Shown here one piece after another: positions 12,890 through 24,599 of a stretch of DNA of 64,000 nt (position 1 is the stretch's first letter; every line of letters starts with the position of its first letter). The notes beneath the pieces are model-generated. The model saw nothing but the letters and a program-made list of their open reading frames with translations, was not told the DNA's origin and searched no databases. Position numbers and translations under genes: made by a program. The stretch is taken from contig VCCP01000004.1 in assembly GCA_005765155.1 (NCBI GenBank), forward strand, positions 4,898,001-4,962,000. The letters run 5' to 3'. The DNA is from Zelopaecilomyces penicillatus. Lineage: Eukaryota; Ascomycota; Sordariomycetes; Hypocreales; Pseudodiploosporaceae.

Positions 12890-13650
12890 GATCGTGCGTT
12901 TGTTCACAGTGATGGCGGGATAAGGATTGGTTGTTTGTCAAATGGGTGTACGTGCGCGCATACAAAGCATATTTATATCTACTGTCGAGGTATGCGGTGT
13001 GTTTTGTTGTGCAATAGAAAACTGAAGACGCGATGTCGATGCCACCGAAAGGACATGGCCAGGGCTAGAAGCTCTTATTTTTTGGCGGCGTTTTGATTCC
13101 CTTTACTGTATGTTTAAAAAGTTTCTGTGTATGTGGTTGTTTTTTTCCATGGAAAGCTGGGAAAAGAGGGGAAGAAGGAAGGTGGCCAGGTATCGTGATC
13201 AATCATTTTCATCAACAAACAGATCGATGGGCCGACTTGGTGCATGTCATAGATATTCTTAAACATAGCCTTTCCATTTGAACCTCTTTGTAAATAAAAC
13301 TCCCTGCCGCTATCCGACACGGCGGTGGCTCATCCATATCCCTCCCGCCATTGAAAACAAACCAAACCAAACCAGAAGAAAAAAAACACAAGCAAAAACA
13401 ATAAAGACAAAATGCACATGCTCTTTTCTCTTTCATGATGCCTTTTGTTGTTGCTCGAATGTACATTTTGCCACAAAAGTAATGGCGATAGAAGGGGAAG
13501 AGGGGGGCCTTTTTAAATAAATAAAAAAAATAAACAGGAAGACCCAATTTCCCTTTCAAATCTGCTCTATCATTTGGGCCTTTCCCTCCCCATCTTTTTC
13601 TTACCTACAACCAAGCTCTAATTACCCAGGACACACGAGATTCCATCCAT
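12890..13650. other. Convergent intergenic region, DENN-family gene to SEC63
   Basis: Tail-to-tail spacer of about 760 bp carrying the 3' ends of both neighbours. It is rich in A- and T-runs (for example 13370-13400 and 13515-13535) and shows no coding signal. Confidence 0.5.
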
Positions 13651-16131
13651 CTATGACTCGTCCTCGGTATCAGTGTTGGTTGCGCTTGTAGACGCCTCCT
13701 CCTCATCTGTGCCGCTCTCGTCGTCATCATCAGAGTCATTCTGCTGCTTGCGCCGGGGCTTGCCGCTAGAAGGACCCTGTCCGGTCTTGAGAGCATGCAT
13801 CTGGCCTGCAATGGAGTCTGTGGGGGAGAAAAAAATTTAAAGTCAGCTTAACTGGTTTCTTGAACATAAAAGAGTTTTCTTGGCTTCCGTTTGCGAAAGG
13901 AGGAAGGGGGATCATCTTGTACTTACCCTCATCAGGCTCGCTGATCTCATCATCAGACTCTACCTCGGCTTTGCTCGATTCTTCAACTACTAGAGTGACC
14001 TCCATCTTGGTGTCAAAACCAACATATGAGTCACAAACAACGTGCATAACAAAGGTATAGTGTCCGGCTTGCGGGGGTGCTGCGAATTGTGCTTTCAGGG
14101 TCTGCATGGCAAATGTCGGCTTGCCCTGATCATCAAAGATAGGCTGGTCAAACTTGTCAAAGGTAAAAGGGGGTACGGCCATCTTGTCTTGCTTCGAGTC
14201 GCTCAGGAATGCGTACCACTTAGGGGTCTGCTGGCGAGCATAATGAGGTGCAAAGGTAAGGGGGGGCAGGATGGAGTTCTCCTCCACGGACACTGGTTTC
14301 CCATCAGCACCCTTGATTGTCTTCTTCTTGCGGCCCATGAGTGCCTCCAAGTCATCCTCGGCGGGATCAATGTCTTCCAAAGAAAGCTCATCAACAGCGG
14401 GGACGTTTTCAGTGCCAGGGGGGATGAAACGGCCCTTGATGACAAGGGTGACGAGAGAGGAAGGAATGATGAGACGCTCGCCCGTGACCTTGAAGAAGGC
14501 CTTGGCAACGCGAAGAAAAGGTAGCTTCTTAGCAACGCTGATAGATGTCTTGTACTCCTCTTCGGTGAGAAGACCCTTGCCGATAACATGTCTCCGTTGT
14601 GCTTCTGGGAGATCCATAAACTGCTGAACAGTCAAGTGCGTCTTGACATCGCCCTCAACCGCCATGGCAATCTTATCGGTGAAGTAAGGGAGTTGTAAGA
14701 GAGGGGAGGACTTGGGGGAGATGGCTTGAATAAGGTGCTGGTTTGCGAGGAAAGATCCGGCGACGGGACCAATGTTACCGTAGGCGAGGGCAATGGCGGC
14801 GAATGACTGATTAAGTGTTCGGGCAATAGCACCGATTTCGAACTTGGCCTTGGTCAAAGCAGGGTCATCAAGCTCAACACGGCCCAAGTATGCCCATAGA
14901 AGTGCAAGTGCTTTCCGACGGACGCTGTTATCGAGGTCTTCCAGCTTCTCTTTGTCCTTCACTGTGAATCCACAGGCAAATAAGGAGGCCTCGCCTTCCG
15001 CTGAGATTCTTGATTCAATCTTAGCCAGACCCGACTCGGCTGAGTCACCCTTGAGAACAGCGTCAAACTCCTTGCCCGCACTGAGAGCGGCGATAATGGC
15101 GCCCTCATCCATCTCGTCATCGTACTGTCGGAACAGATTGTTTGCACTCTCCATCAAGACGCCCTCCTTGGACATCCGCTTGGATCCATACCACCATGAA
15201 CCAACCATGTAGGGCAGCAAGACTCCCAAGAGTCCAAAGTACAGCAAGATGAGATATTTGCCGTTGCCTTCGGTGACGAGGAACTGCGGCAGGGCGATGC
15301 CGATGCTGAAACTTTGCTTGCCATCAGGGTGTCCGTACTGAATGTAGTTGTTGCGAATGTCCTCGTCGGTTAAAGCCTGATATGCTTTGGTGAGCTCCAC
15401 GTAGCGATCATTGAGTATTTCGAGAGTCTCGTTCTTGGAGACATCAGGTCGGGCCTTGTCGGGGTGAAATTTGACAGAAAGTCTCTTATAATGAGACTTG
15501 ATTTGCTTCTCAGTGGCAGTCTATAATTTACAAGTATTAGTGTGAGGTTAATCCCAACGGCGAGACATGGTTTATAGTGGAGGGGGTGGAGGGAGGGGAA
15601 TCGAGGGGCTCCCAGAGCGCACACATAAACTGCCCCAGTCCACTGAAACCTTTTGGGATTATGATTGCTTACCTCTCCAATACCCAAAATCTCATATGGA
15701 TTCCATATCTTGGGAATTATCCTCTGCGTCACCACGATCAAGTAGATCATGCCGCCCATGAGCGCCCAGCCGGCAACAGCGAACAAAGCACGCTTGATTT
15801 TGCGCTGCCGCCTCCTCTGCGCCGCGCGCAGTGATGCTACAACGTCGGCATGCTGAGTCTTGTAATCTGTCTGGATGCGCGGCGCAAGCGCATCGTCGTC
15901 TGTGCTCTTGCGGAAAAGAGTGTATGTCAGGGGGATAGTGACCAGGCCGGTGACGGTCAGGATGAAGAAGGGGAAGAACTGGGCCTAATTATCAAGAAAA
16001 CGGGAGAGTGTCAGCATTTGCAGTGGATAGTTACAGGTAGGTGTCCTGTTTGGAGAAAAGGAAAGCACCAGAAGATCAAACACTGTAGAAAGAAGACTAA
16101 CCTGGTCGTCGTACGAGTAGTCTGAACTCAT
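13651..16131 (-). CDS. SEC63: ER translocation protein Sec63 (J-domain subunit)
   Basis: Four exons on the minus strand: 16131-16102, 15984-15673, 15520-13927 and 13817-13651, giving 700 aa. Sec63 recruits Kar2/BiP to the Sec61 channel for protein import into the ER. Three membrane segments are visible at about residues 12-33, 76-95 and 203-222. The J domain lies between the second and third, with the HPD motif at 133-135 (KFHPDKARPD), and is interrupted by the second intron after ...YEILGIGE. The Sec63/Brl region follows through residue 600, and the protein ends in an acidic tail rich in Asp, Glu and Ser, as in other Sec63 proteins. The first exon encodes only ten residues (MSSDYSYDDQ); the start is supported because the sequence then runs straight into the first membrane segment. 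Confidence 0.95.
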
Positions 16132-16709
16132 GTTGGCGACCGCAGCGAGCTCAGCCGGCTCGTGGGATTAGGAGGGAGATGCGAATGGGAGGAAAGAGTG
16201 TGTACTGGTGGTGCTGGTGGTGGTTGACGACTTGTAAATGTGGCCTCCAAAAGTGTCCTGAAATGACCCATCGGGAAGCGTTCAGTGGAGACGAGTTGGT
16301 GGGATGTTGCCTGTAAGCCTAATCTTTCAATGCTGGTGTGTGCTTGGCCCAGCGGTTGGATTATTTATCCGCTGTTTTTCCAACCCCCACTGGCCCGATG
16401 CCGCCACCGTGTTAACATGTCAAATGCCGTAGCGGGCTGGACCGAGTTTCGTTCTGACCAGGCTGGCCAGATGAGCGAATAGTAAGCTGTTCGAAGCAAC
16501 AAGCAAGCTACTAGCAATAGCGAGAAGAAGTCCACAGAAATTGATGAAAGGAATTTCCGCGACTCATTTCCAAGAGGGACAACGTCCAATCATTTCATAT
16601 ACAGAGAAAGTGCAAAATCAGTCTTGGCCACAAGAAATCGAAAACAAACAAAACAAGAAACAGCCCGCTATGCCACATACACGCCCTCGACACTCCTCGT
16701 CTTATCGCT
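16132..16709. other. Intergenic region between SEC63 and the TGL lipase gene
   Basis: About 580 bp between two minus-strand genes. It includes the SEC63 promoter, next to the SEC63 start, and the lipase 3' UTR. No coding signal. Confidence 0.5.
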
Positions 16710-19048
16710 TCAATCATGCTTTTCCCGTAGTCCGTCAATGAAATCATCTGAAGGAGTTGTGCTAGTATCCTCAATATCCGAATCCTCATCCCCTTCCTCC
16801 TCCGTAGTCGTTGCGCCCATCGCCATCTCCCCTACCAGTATGCTCCGGAGATCCTCCTCGCTGTGAATAGTCTGAATGCTGCCCCTCCGTGTCCACAGCC
16901 TCGTTTCTTTCCTGCCCTGCTCCACAAGCCGCTCCACCTTGAGTCGATTCGCCATGAATTTGAGCTTGGGGAACACGCTCTGCTGCCCCTCGTGAATCAT
17001 GCGAGCAAGTCGCTGCTTGTCCGGGTCTGTCAGAATGTGCCAGTAGTCGGACGGCACTGACTTGGGCCAAATGGTAATCGTCCCGCTAAAGTCTTGCAGC
17101 CATAGCTGGCTCCAGTCTTGCCCGAGCGGTCGTGGAAGCAGCTCTGCGTGCCGGATAAACTTGAGCCATTTGTTCATGTCGAGTTTTAAGTAATGCTCGA
17201 TAGCGGACATCCAGTAGCCGCCTCGCCAACCTTGGCCCTTGCGGTGGGTTACGGGAAGCCCCACACTACCTCTTGAAGAGAAGAAGAAGAGGTTGATGTG
17301 CGGATTCACTTGGCTGACGATGGTGAAGTTGACATTGAAATGAGTGTTGAGAGCCTTGAGTGGGATATCTGTCCGCAGACTCCCATCCTTCCATTTATGG
17401 CCAAAGGAATACGGTGCCAGCGTTCCGTCTCGTGTCTTCATCATCAGAACCACTGGGTTGAGAATACCCGGCACTGCTGCCGAGGCCAGAACGGCAGACC
17501 AGATAACACAGTCCGGGCTAGTCAAGTAGTTGCAGAGAATAGTCGGCGAATGAGGGTCCGCCGGCACACAGCTAACGTTGAGAATACGTCCAGTTCGCTC
17601 GTATGCCTCACGGAACGTCATCGAACCCCTCGACCACCAAGAGCACCGTTTGGCCCAGTCAACCGAGTCAAATCGAGCACCCGTCCTCCACCATCTCATG
17701 ATCCACGTCCCAAATGGCTCCTTGCATGCATCAATTTTATGTGCGAGAGCAGGAACAAGCAATTGCTTGAGCTCTTCGTTGGTTCGGGTTGCCACCAGCG
17801 ATGCGATGAGCGCACCACCACTCGTACCGGTGATGACATCGGGTATCAAATCGGCATCGAGCATCGCTTTAACGACTCCAATATGGTAGTATGCGAAAGT
17901 CGCGCCGCCTGAGAAACACAGCGCTGTTCGGCCATAATTAGCATAGACGTGCTTGAAAAGTGTGCGTTTGGTATCCAGCTCGATCTGGTCCGTCCGCATC
18001 AGAAACTTGAGGCTCTTCTCGACTGTAATACTTTAGTTAAATCAAATTGGCTCTATGTCTTATAGTATAAAAGCAGTATCTTACCTTCATCCACAAAATT
18101 CTGCACCAGATTCTTTGTGCCATAGTATGTCTGGCTGTACAGCCGCGGATTCTCCACGCCAACAAAATTATTCTTGACGCAAGCCTCGACTAATGCCCTC
18201 AACTCATCCGCCGCCTGGTTCATTTCAGATCGACTGCCCCTCTCCTCAAGTGCCTCTGCTTTTATTCTTGTTTTGCGTATTTGTTCCCAAACTCTCTTCA
18301 CTGTCTTAGAGTCATAGTAGGCAAAGTCGTTGGCTTCTCGCCAGGACTGTCGTCCCAAGAACCCATCCAGCTCTCGTGCCGCGGAGACCCAGCCCTTGTA
18401 GTCAGATGTTCGGCGCATGTTCTTCCGCAAGATCTCGCGCCGGCCGCGCCAGGTGAAAAAGTGCTCATAAACCCATATGTACCACCTGGTAGAGAGGTAG
18501 GCGAGACCAAGACCCGCGAGCCATGTGGCGACAAACCAGAGAAGTGGCCATTTGGATAGCTGGTAGAGGTATCCCTCCCGTGTCTCGTCCTTGGTTCGAG
18601 TCCCCAATAGCCCCTCAACGGCTTTGGCGCCTTTTCTCCTCTTTCTTCCCCGTTTCGACCTGTACATATTTGGATTCACTGGTGCCCAGTCATTCTGTGC
18701 AGTGATGAAGGTGCCTTGACTAGGCGTCGGTGGCGGCATCAAATCACCCCCCGCAGCGCCGGCCGCTGCTGCGACAGCAGCAACATCATTCTCGATGATG
18801 CTACCAGCATGAGAGTTTCGCTTGGTGAGATTAGCCGAGCTGTTACTTCTCGGCGACTTCAAGCTAGATGTGTCGTCTCCAGTGCTTTGCAACGGGTCTG
18901 GCGCCTGCAGAGCTCTCTCGAATGCCAGTAGATCTTCGGGTTCAAGGAATTCGTGGTCAACGTCAGGGAGGAGGGAGTGATCAAAGGCCTCGTCTGGAAA
19001 ACCGTAAGCCCCGTCGTAAGGAGTCACGCGAGTGTATTCGTCAGTCAT
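16710..19048 (-). CDS. Patatin-like triacylglycerol lipase with DUF3336 (TGL3/4/5 family)
   Basis: Two exons, 19048-18085 and 18022-16710 on the minus strand, joined in phase 1 (GTAAGA donor, ACAG acceptor), giving 758 aa. The family hydrolyses triacylglycerol at lipid droplets, and some members also act on lysophospholipids or sterol esters. Exon 1 encodes an acidic, low-complexity head, a basic patch (SKRGRKRRKG), then DUF3336 with a hydrophobic segment at about 167-190. Exon 2 carries the patatin fold: glycine-rich oxyanion loop (CFSGGATFAYYHIG), nucleophile elbow GTSGG with Ser389, and the catalytic aspartate in KDGS (Asp534). It lacks an obvious HX4D acyltransferase motif. The C-terminal tail is acidic and serine-rich. 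Which yeast paralogue it matches cannot be decided by eye, so I give no symbol. Confidence 0.92.
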
Positions 19049-20542
19049 GATAGTGATTTCGAAAGTGCCTGGTGCTGGCTATTCAGGTTATTCATCGTCG
19101 AGTATGTGCTTTCTATCCAGAAAAAAAAAGTCCTCAGTAGGGTTGAGATGCGACACCGAGGTCTAACATCCAAGATGTGGCATCACAGTGAATGACGTCG
19201 AAACGATCAGTGGCTGAGTAGTCCATTTTCCGTTGGGGCGGGCTGGTAGACTAGCCCATAGCGGCAAAGGGAGCGCCCCAGGACCCCACCATTGGCAGCA
19301 ATTCAGGGTCATTCGAAATCGTAACCCTTGTCGATGACCCAAGAGGCAAATAACCTCGGGCCATAATGCCCCATATCATACCCGCAATAGTATGTAATGG
19401 CTTAGCTTTAAAAGGCAGATAAATGAAAAATCTCACAGCATATTTACTAGTTCCTTGATTTTCAGACCCCAGCACCGTTCAAGCCATCATAGGGCATGCA
19501 ATGTTCAGGTGCTCTCAAACATACTTCAACACTGGCACCCATGCTTGGCCATGATATTTGCACGACACACAGTTGCGGGTTTTCAACATAACATAACTAC
19601 CAAGATACATAAAGCACCGCCCTTGGAGTTGTAGATCTGTAAAACCCTCACATGAAAGTGTTTCGCATTATCTCGATTTAGTGTACCTTGGTTGGGCTAA
19701 GCTACGGCCGCTTCAAATTCGCTTGATCTGCCACCTGCTCCAGTCACGTTCTTCCCCTCGTTTTATAGCTTATTATGTATGAGTAAACGTTTGCTAAGTT
19801 TATACATCCATTGTAGTGGTAGGTAATTACCATAAAAGACACATATACGAGGTGTTGATGCGGTAGATTACAGAAGCACACACCTCCTAGCGCCATATGG
19901 ATTAACCTTTCAGTCTCCCTTGCATCTAACCGTCACTGAAACAGAAAAGTCAATATGACCAAATACAGATTCTGTGACGCAATCGAGTCAGCCTTACTAC
20001 GTAGTACATTTATGGTGACAAGGAATCGAGCGTAAGGAACAGTCTCAATCCTACGTGTACTGGCAATATCTTAACAAACAGGATTCAAGGTAAGCCTATT
20101 TATTTAAAACTCCAATCAACACAGGCTCATCTTTAAACAAGAATAATGCAGTGTGTCATCAAAGAAAGAAAGAACACGGTTGTCCTAGCACCTTGGCCCC
20201 AATAGTAAAAAGCATTGCAAGCTTCCCACGAAAAGGATGGCTAGCCCATTATTCAAGAATAACTCCACAAGGTTTTCGTTTTGCCTCACCACTCAGACCC
20301 CAGGCCAGATTCAAAAAAACACCAGCAGCGTCAATATCACATTGAAGTTTGTTGTCAAAATTATCATGGAATTTCGCGACTAACGTTCGCCTAAAGAGAA
20401 TGCTGAGTGTCATAAACAGCTCGTAACCAATTAAATTCGTCTCTCCGTTCCTGTAGGCCGCCCCCACCCCCCTGTCCCCAAGCTTTCGTCTTTCAGGATA
20501 TAATGGTCCTGCCTCATTCCTTGTCCGTCTCCCTGAAGACTC
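19049..20542. other. Intergenic region between the TGL lipase and SAR1
   Basis: About 1.5 kb between two minus-strand genes. It holds the lipase promoter near 19049-19300 and the SAR1 3' UTR near 20542. It is moderately AT-rich from 19560 to 20160. I find no supported gene. Confidence 0.5.
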
Positions 20543-21358
20543 CTACACATACTGCGAGAGCCATCTTATTCCATCACCGTAGCCCTGTCGCATAACAACG
20601 GAGCACATGAACAACTCGATGGGGCGGATGCCTTCCAACTGGACCTTGCCCTTGCCAGTTGTCTGGTATACGCCGAGTTGATGTCGCAGCTCGTCCTCGG
20701 AAACGGCGTCGGGATGGTCGATCTTGTTGCCCAGAATGACAAAGGGCACCTTGGAGAGCTCTTCCATGGCCAGGAGAGCGTCAAGCTCGGCCTTGGCCTC
20801 GGGGAAACGATCGTGCTCTTTCGCGTCAATTAGAAAGACAACTCCGCTGACCTCGGGGAAGTAATCTCTCCAGATACGGCGAGCTAAGGGAGTCAAACAG
20901 TGTTAGAACATGAACTCATGAGGCTACAACGTCGGGAACCAGAAATGCATACCCTGTTGATGGCCACCCAAATCGAAAGTGGTGAATTTAACATTGCCAA
21001 TAGCAAGTTCCTCAGATGCTGAAGACGGTTAGATAGCTGCTCGCATGTTGAGGCAGAATACAACCTACTAGGGTGGAGGGTGGGCTGGAGAATGGCGACT
21101 CGATCATTCTAAATATGTGATATCAGTAAAACAGTGCTAGAGCATTGGCGGTAGATCTGCTGCAATATACCTTTAGCATGTGCAACAGTGTCGTTTTCCC
21201 GGCATTGTCCAGCCCCAGGAAGAGCAACTTGGCGTGCTTGTTCAGCAGGCCGAGAGATGACAGGACATCGTAAACTATAGCATGAACAGAACATGTCAGC
21301 GCTGGAACACATGCTATTCAAGGGGTTTGGAGAGCATACACCAGTTTACGATCCACAT
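20543..21358 (-). CDS. SAR1: COPII small GTPase Sar1
   Basis: Five exons on the minus strand: 21358-21340, 21274-21171, 21108-21069, 21018-20953 and 20883-20543, giving 189 aa, the usual fungal Sar1 length. Sar1-GTP inserts its N-terminal amphipathic helix into the ER membrane and recruits the Sec23/24 coat. Visible motifs: the hydrophobic N-terminus MWIVNWFYDVLSSLGL, P-loop GLDNAGKT (27-34), PTLHPTSEEL switch I (50-59), DLGGHQ switch II (70-75, with His74 in the catalytic position), NKID (129-132), and the C-terminus ending in YGDGIRWLSQY(V). The first exon has only 19 coding bases. The choice of its donor (GTATGC rather than the overlapping GTGTAT) is fixed by phase and by the conserved NWFYDVL. 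Its exchange factor Sec12 is encoded in the same window at 59.6-61.6 kb. Confidence 0.96.
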
Positions 21359-22511
21359 GATGTGCTGTTGGATGTTTGGTTTGGTATGTGAGTAGATTTT
21401 TAATGGCAGGAAGGACGTTTCGGTATCGTGGTCGTCGCGGCGCAAGGGAGTGATGGTGGGATGTAATCGGTTTTTGTGCCTTAGATATAAGGCATGAAGA
21501 CACGTAGGTGGCGAGATGATCAAGATGGTGTAACAAATTCACAAAGCTAGGCATTATTATGCAGCGCTTTTTATATGGCAACGTTTAACATGCAAAGCCA
21601 CCACAATCACAAGCCACACACACTGACTCACAATGTGCCACTCAACCTTTCTTTTGTGTCTATCGGCGCTTCGACCGTGAACATGTGATGGAAACAAAGT
21701 TAAGTGTCGTAAAATAAGCTTTGGTTTGGTTGTATTTTCAAGAGTATCGCTATTTGCATATTAAATATTTTGCTGTCGGCACATGAATTTTGACACGGTA
21801 GTAGCAATTGCCAGGCTATGTGCTAACCATTGTTGGTGATTGTCGATTATGAAATGCCAAAAATGGCGTAATAGTATATGCAATTGGTGATAGAAAAAAA
21901 GGATGTGTATAATATGCCAATAGCAACATGTTCAGTGTGCGCGCAGCCATACTCATTTTCAACATCAAGAAGCCACCAGAGCACTTGGGATCCCACGTGA
22001 TATCGAGTTTCTGTCATTTTAGGAAAAGGAATTGGTACAGATATGATTTGTGATATCTAATCAGCTTTCAGGCTAACTAATCATTTCCAGTCAGCGCCGC
22101 CCATGACCCGATATAATCTCCAATATTTTTTCGGGTATCCCAAGCAATGCAGACATGATCCCTCCTTTTTAAACCCAGAATGAGCTGCTCCATATCCGAG
22201 AAGCGAGTAGATAAATGTGAGGAACTATATACAGCATGTTCCTCAATGGCCGGCACCTCTCAGGTGCAAATTACATAGATGCAAAGGTCATATACTCATG
22301 ATTGAAAAAGAAAGAAAAAAGAAAAAAGAAAGTGTAAGACAAGGTGTTGAAGATGGGATATGAATAAAGACAACGCCATATATATCCAGGCAAAGCCATG
22401 CAAACGCTGTCATGATGGTGGCGGGGCTGTATCCCAATTCTGTTGAATGCTAAACTCCAAAGCTAATTCTTAGCCGTCAAGGTTGGAAGGGTAAGAGGGC
22501 CGAAGAATGTT
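21359..22511. other. Intergenic region between SAR1 and the DUF3295 gene
   Basis: About 1.15 kb holding the SAR1 promoter (next to 21359) and the 3' UTR of the DUF3295 gene. It is AT-rich from 21700 to 21930 and has a purine run (GAAAGAAAAAAG type) near 22303-22333. No coding signal. Confidence 0.5.
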
Positions 22512-24599
22512 CTAAACTGAGAGAACATAGTTGCCCGGATCCTTTTTGCCAGCCATAAGCAAGCCTAGTTCTCGCATGCGTTCGGCTCCTCGGCCGGGCA
22601 ATGGCTTGCGTTCTGGAATCTGTCCGCGGCGAGCGCGGTTACAGTATTTTGAATAAAACTTCTCTTTGCGTCGCTGACGCTTCCTTTCAAGGCCCTTGAC
22701 AATGTCAATAGCCCCACGAATGTGAATAGCATCCTCGTTATGTTGCTTGTGGTTCCGTTTTGTGTGGCGGAAGAGAGCAGCAGGACGAGGGAGTGATTTT
22801 GTTTGTGTTGTACCAGGGCGACCGCCAAGATGAAACTTAACATGAGCCCCCTGATGCGGTGTTTGGGATGGAGTGGTCATTGCCTTGGGAGCGGGCGACC
22901 GCACCCTCCGTGGTGAGTGGCGGTCGAACAGTAACTTGGGTGACCTCCCACGAGGTTTAGGTGGAGGTGAGTGAAACTTTCTTGGGGAGGCTTGTTCACT
23001 CTTGCGTCGTCTGCGAGAGCGGTCCTGGTCTTGATGTAAATCTTCCATGACACCTTGCACCCATGCATCATCGTCGCTTCCTTGGACGGGGTTATAAACA
23101 TTCTCTTCGTCATCATCTTCAGGGTCCGAAGCTGGAAAGCTAGGGTCGATGTCTTGAGGTATAAGCCGAAGCTTCTCATTCCTGCGGGCAGCGAGGCATG
23201 TCATATAGGCCTCTTCAAGTGGCCGGTCCTCATCAAGGGTACCACAGACGAAGTCTGTGCTATCGGGCAAGTCGGGTGTTTGGGCAGGCGATCGGATACG
23301 ACGAGCCTTGGTCCGGCGACGACTGCCATTAGTAGCAGCGGAGGAATCAGATTGTTGCTCATTAACTGATGGTCGACGAATCAAGGTGACGGTAGAAGCC
23401 GTCTGAAGATTTGTGGCACGGCTCGGAGTCCAAAGGATCAAGTTCTCATCGCCATCATCGTCTTCGTCAGAATCGGCGAAGCCAGTCTCCTCATCGGTGT
23501 AATAACCATCAGATCCGTCACCGTCTTCATCATTCTCATCGTCGTCCAGATCGACGTTGTCGAGCTCATTCAGCTCTTCAATTTCGTCATCATCGTCATC
23601 ATCATCGTCCTCGTCATCATCAGCCTCTGCATCTTCGTTTTCAGCTTCTTCCATCTCAGCTTCTTCTTCTACCTCATCTGCTAAGCGGCGAATGTGGTTC
23701 TCTTTGGTGAGTGTATCGTGGATGGTCAACTTTTTCTGCATAATTGGATTGCCAGAGCGAATCCAATCATCTTCCCGGGCTAGACCACTAGCGAACTCGT
23801 GGAACTGGGAGCCATCCTTGATTAGATCTTTCGAGTCTGCACGAAGAAACTGCGGTCTAGCGAGCTTTTCCTTGTTGACGAATTGCCGGACTCCATCTCT
23901 CCTTGGTGTAGAAGACAATCCCGATTTGGCAACCAGCGGCTGCAGAGTGGTGGAATTGTGATGAGGCTTAGGGGGGGTATTTTGAGTGGACGCAGGGCGC
24001 GCGGGGCATGCGAACTTGATGCAAGTTCGGCGATTGGCCTCTTGTGCAGAGGGCGTTTTGACCATGGGTTGAGCAGCAGGGACCAACTGTCCTTGGCCTA
24101 CAGGCTTGGCAGCGCACGCAAACTGAATGCATCGCCTCCGCGGTGCTTCCTTGGGAGCTTCCTGGGTTTGAATTGGTTGAGCAAGCCCGTTGAGAAGGCC
24201 GGCCTTGGAATCGGAAACATGGCCGTTCAGGCGGAGACTAGACAGGTCTGGCAGGGGAGGGCTTGGAGTACTTGCTCGTGAAGGGCTCGTAAAACCAGTG
24301 TCACTGGTTAGGTCCGCAGTTGAGGCAAGGCTAATATTGCTCATCATAGACCGGCGTCGCTGGTTAAAATGATGATGGACATCGTGGGTCTCCTCCTCAT
24401 GTTGTCCCATGATGGCCTTGGTCAACAGCGAGGGCTGATCGTTGGGTCGTCGAACAGCAGACCTCTGAAAGCGAGTTGGAGAAGGATGGTAGAGTCTGGG
24501 CTCGGGTGGCTCATCGACGTCCTCGACATTATCAGAAGTCTCAGCTGCCCAGTCGGGTGTTAAGGGAGCGGTAGTTGTCATTGTGGTGGCGGGTCGCAT
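22512..24599 (-). CDS. DUF3295 protein, 'nitrogen regulatory AreA GATA-like' family
   Basis: A single open frame of 695 aa. Two copies of a cysteine signature, CIQFACAAKP (157-166) and CIKFACPARP (193-202), are typical of fungal DUF3295 proteins, which databases often label as AreA GATA-like. The label does not mean a true GATA finger: only two cysteines occur in each copy. Residues 308-386 are extremely acidic and include a run of Asp encoded by GAT/GAC repeats (23550-23660). The conserved block TDFVCGTLDEDRPLEEAY follows, then basic Ser/Pro-rich sequence and a C-terminal basic region (IVKGLERKRQRRKEKFYSKY). Acidic and basic regions suggest a nuclear regulator, but this is inference. A second ATG six codons in would also fit. 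Upstream lies an 8.2-kb gene-free block. Confidence 0.85.
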   Translation of the reverse strand: MRPATTMTTTAPLTPDWAAETSDNVEDVDEPPEPRLYHPSPTRFQRSAVRRPNDQPSLLTKAIMGQHEEETHDVHHHFNQRRRSMMSNISLASTADLTSDTGFTSPSRASTPSPPLPDLSSLRLNGHVSDSKAGLLNGLAQPIQTQEAPKEAPRRRCIQFACAAKPVGQGQLVPAAQPMVKTPSAQEANRRTCIKFACPARPASTQNTPPKPHHNSTTLQPLVAKSGLSSTPRRDGVRQFVNKEKLARPQFLRADSKDLIKDGSQFHEFASGLAREDDWIRSGNPIMQKKLTIHDTLTKENHIRRLADEVEEEAEMEEAENEDAEADDDEDDDDDDDDEIEELNELDNVDLDDDENDEDGDGSDGYYTDEETGFADSDEDDDGDENLILWTPSRATNLQTASTVTLIRRPSVNEQQSDSSAATNGSRRRTKARRIRSPAQTPDLPDSTDFVCGTLDEDRPLEEAYMTCLAARRNEKLRLIPQDIDPSFPASDPEDDDEENVYNPVQGSDDDAWVQGVMEDLHQDQDRSRRRRKSEQASPRKFHSPPPKPRGRSPKLLFDRHSPRRVRSPAPKAMTTPSQTPHQGAHVKFHLGGRPGTTQTKSLPRPAALFRHTKRNHKQHNEDAIHIRGAIDIVKGLERKRQRRKEKFYSKYCNRARRGQIPERKPLPGRGAERMRELGLLMAGKKDPGNYVLSV

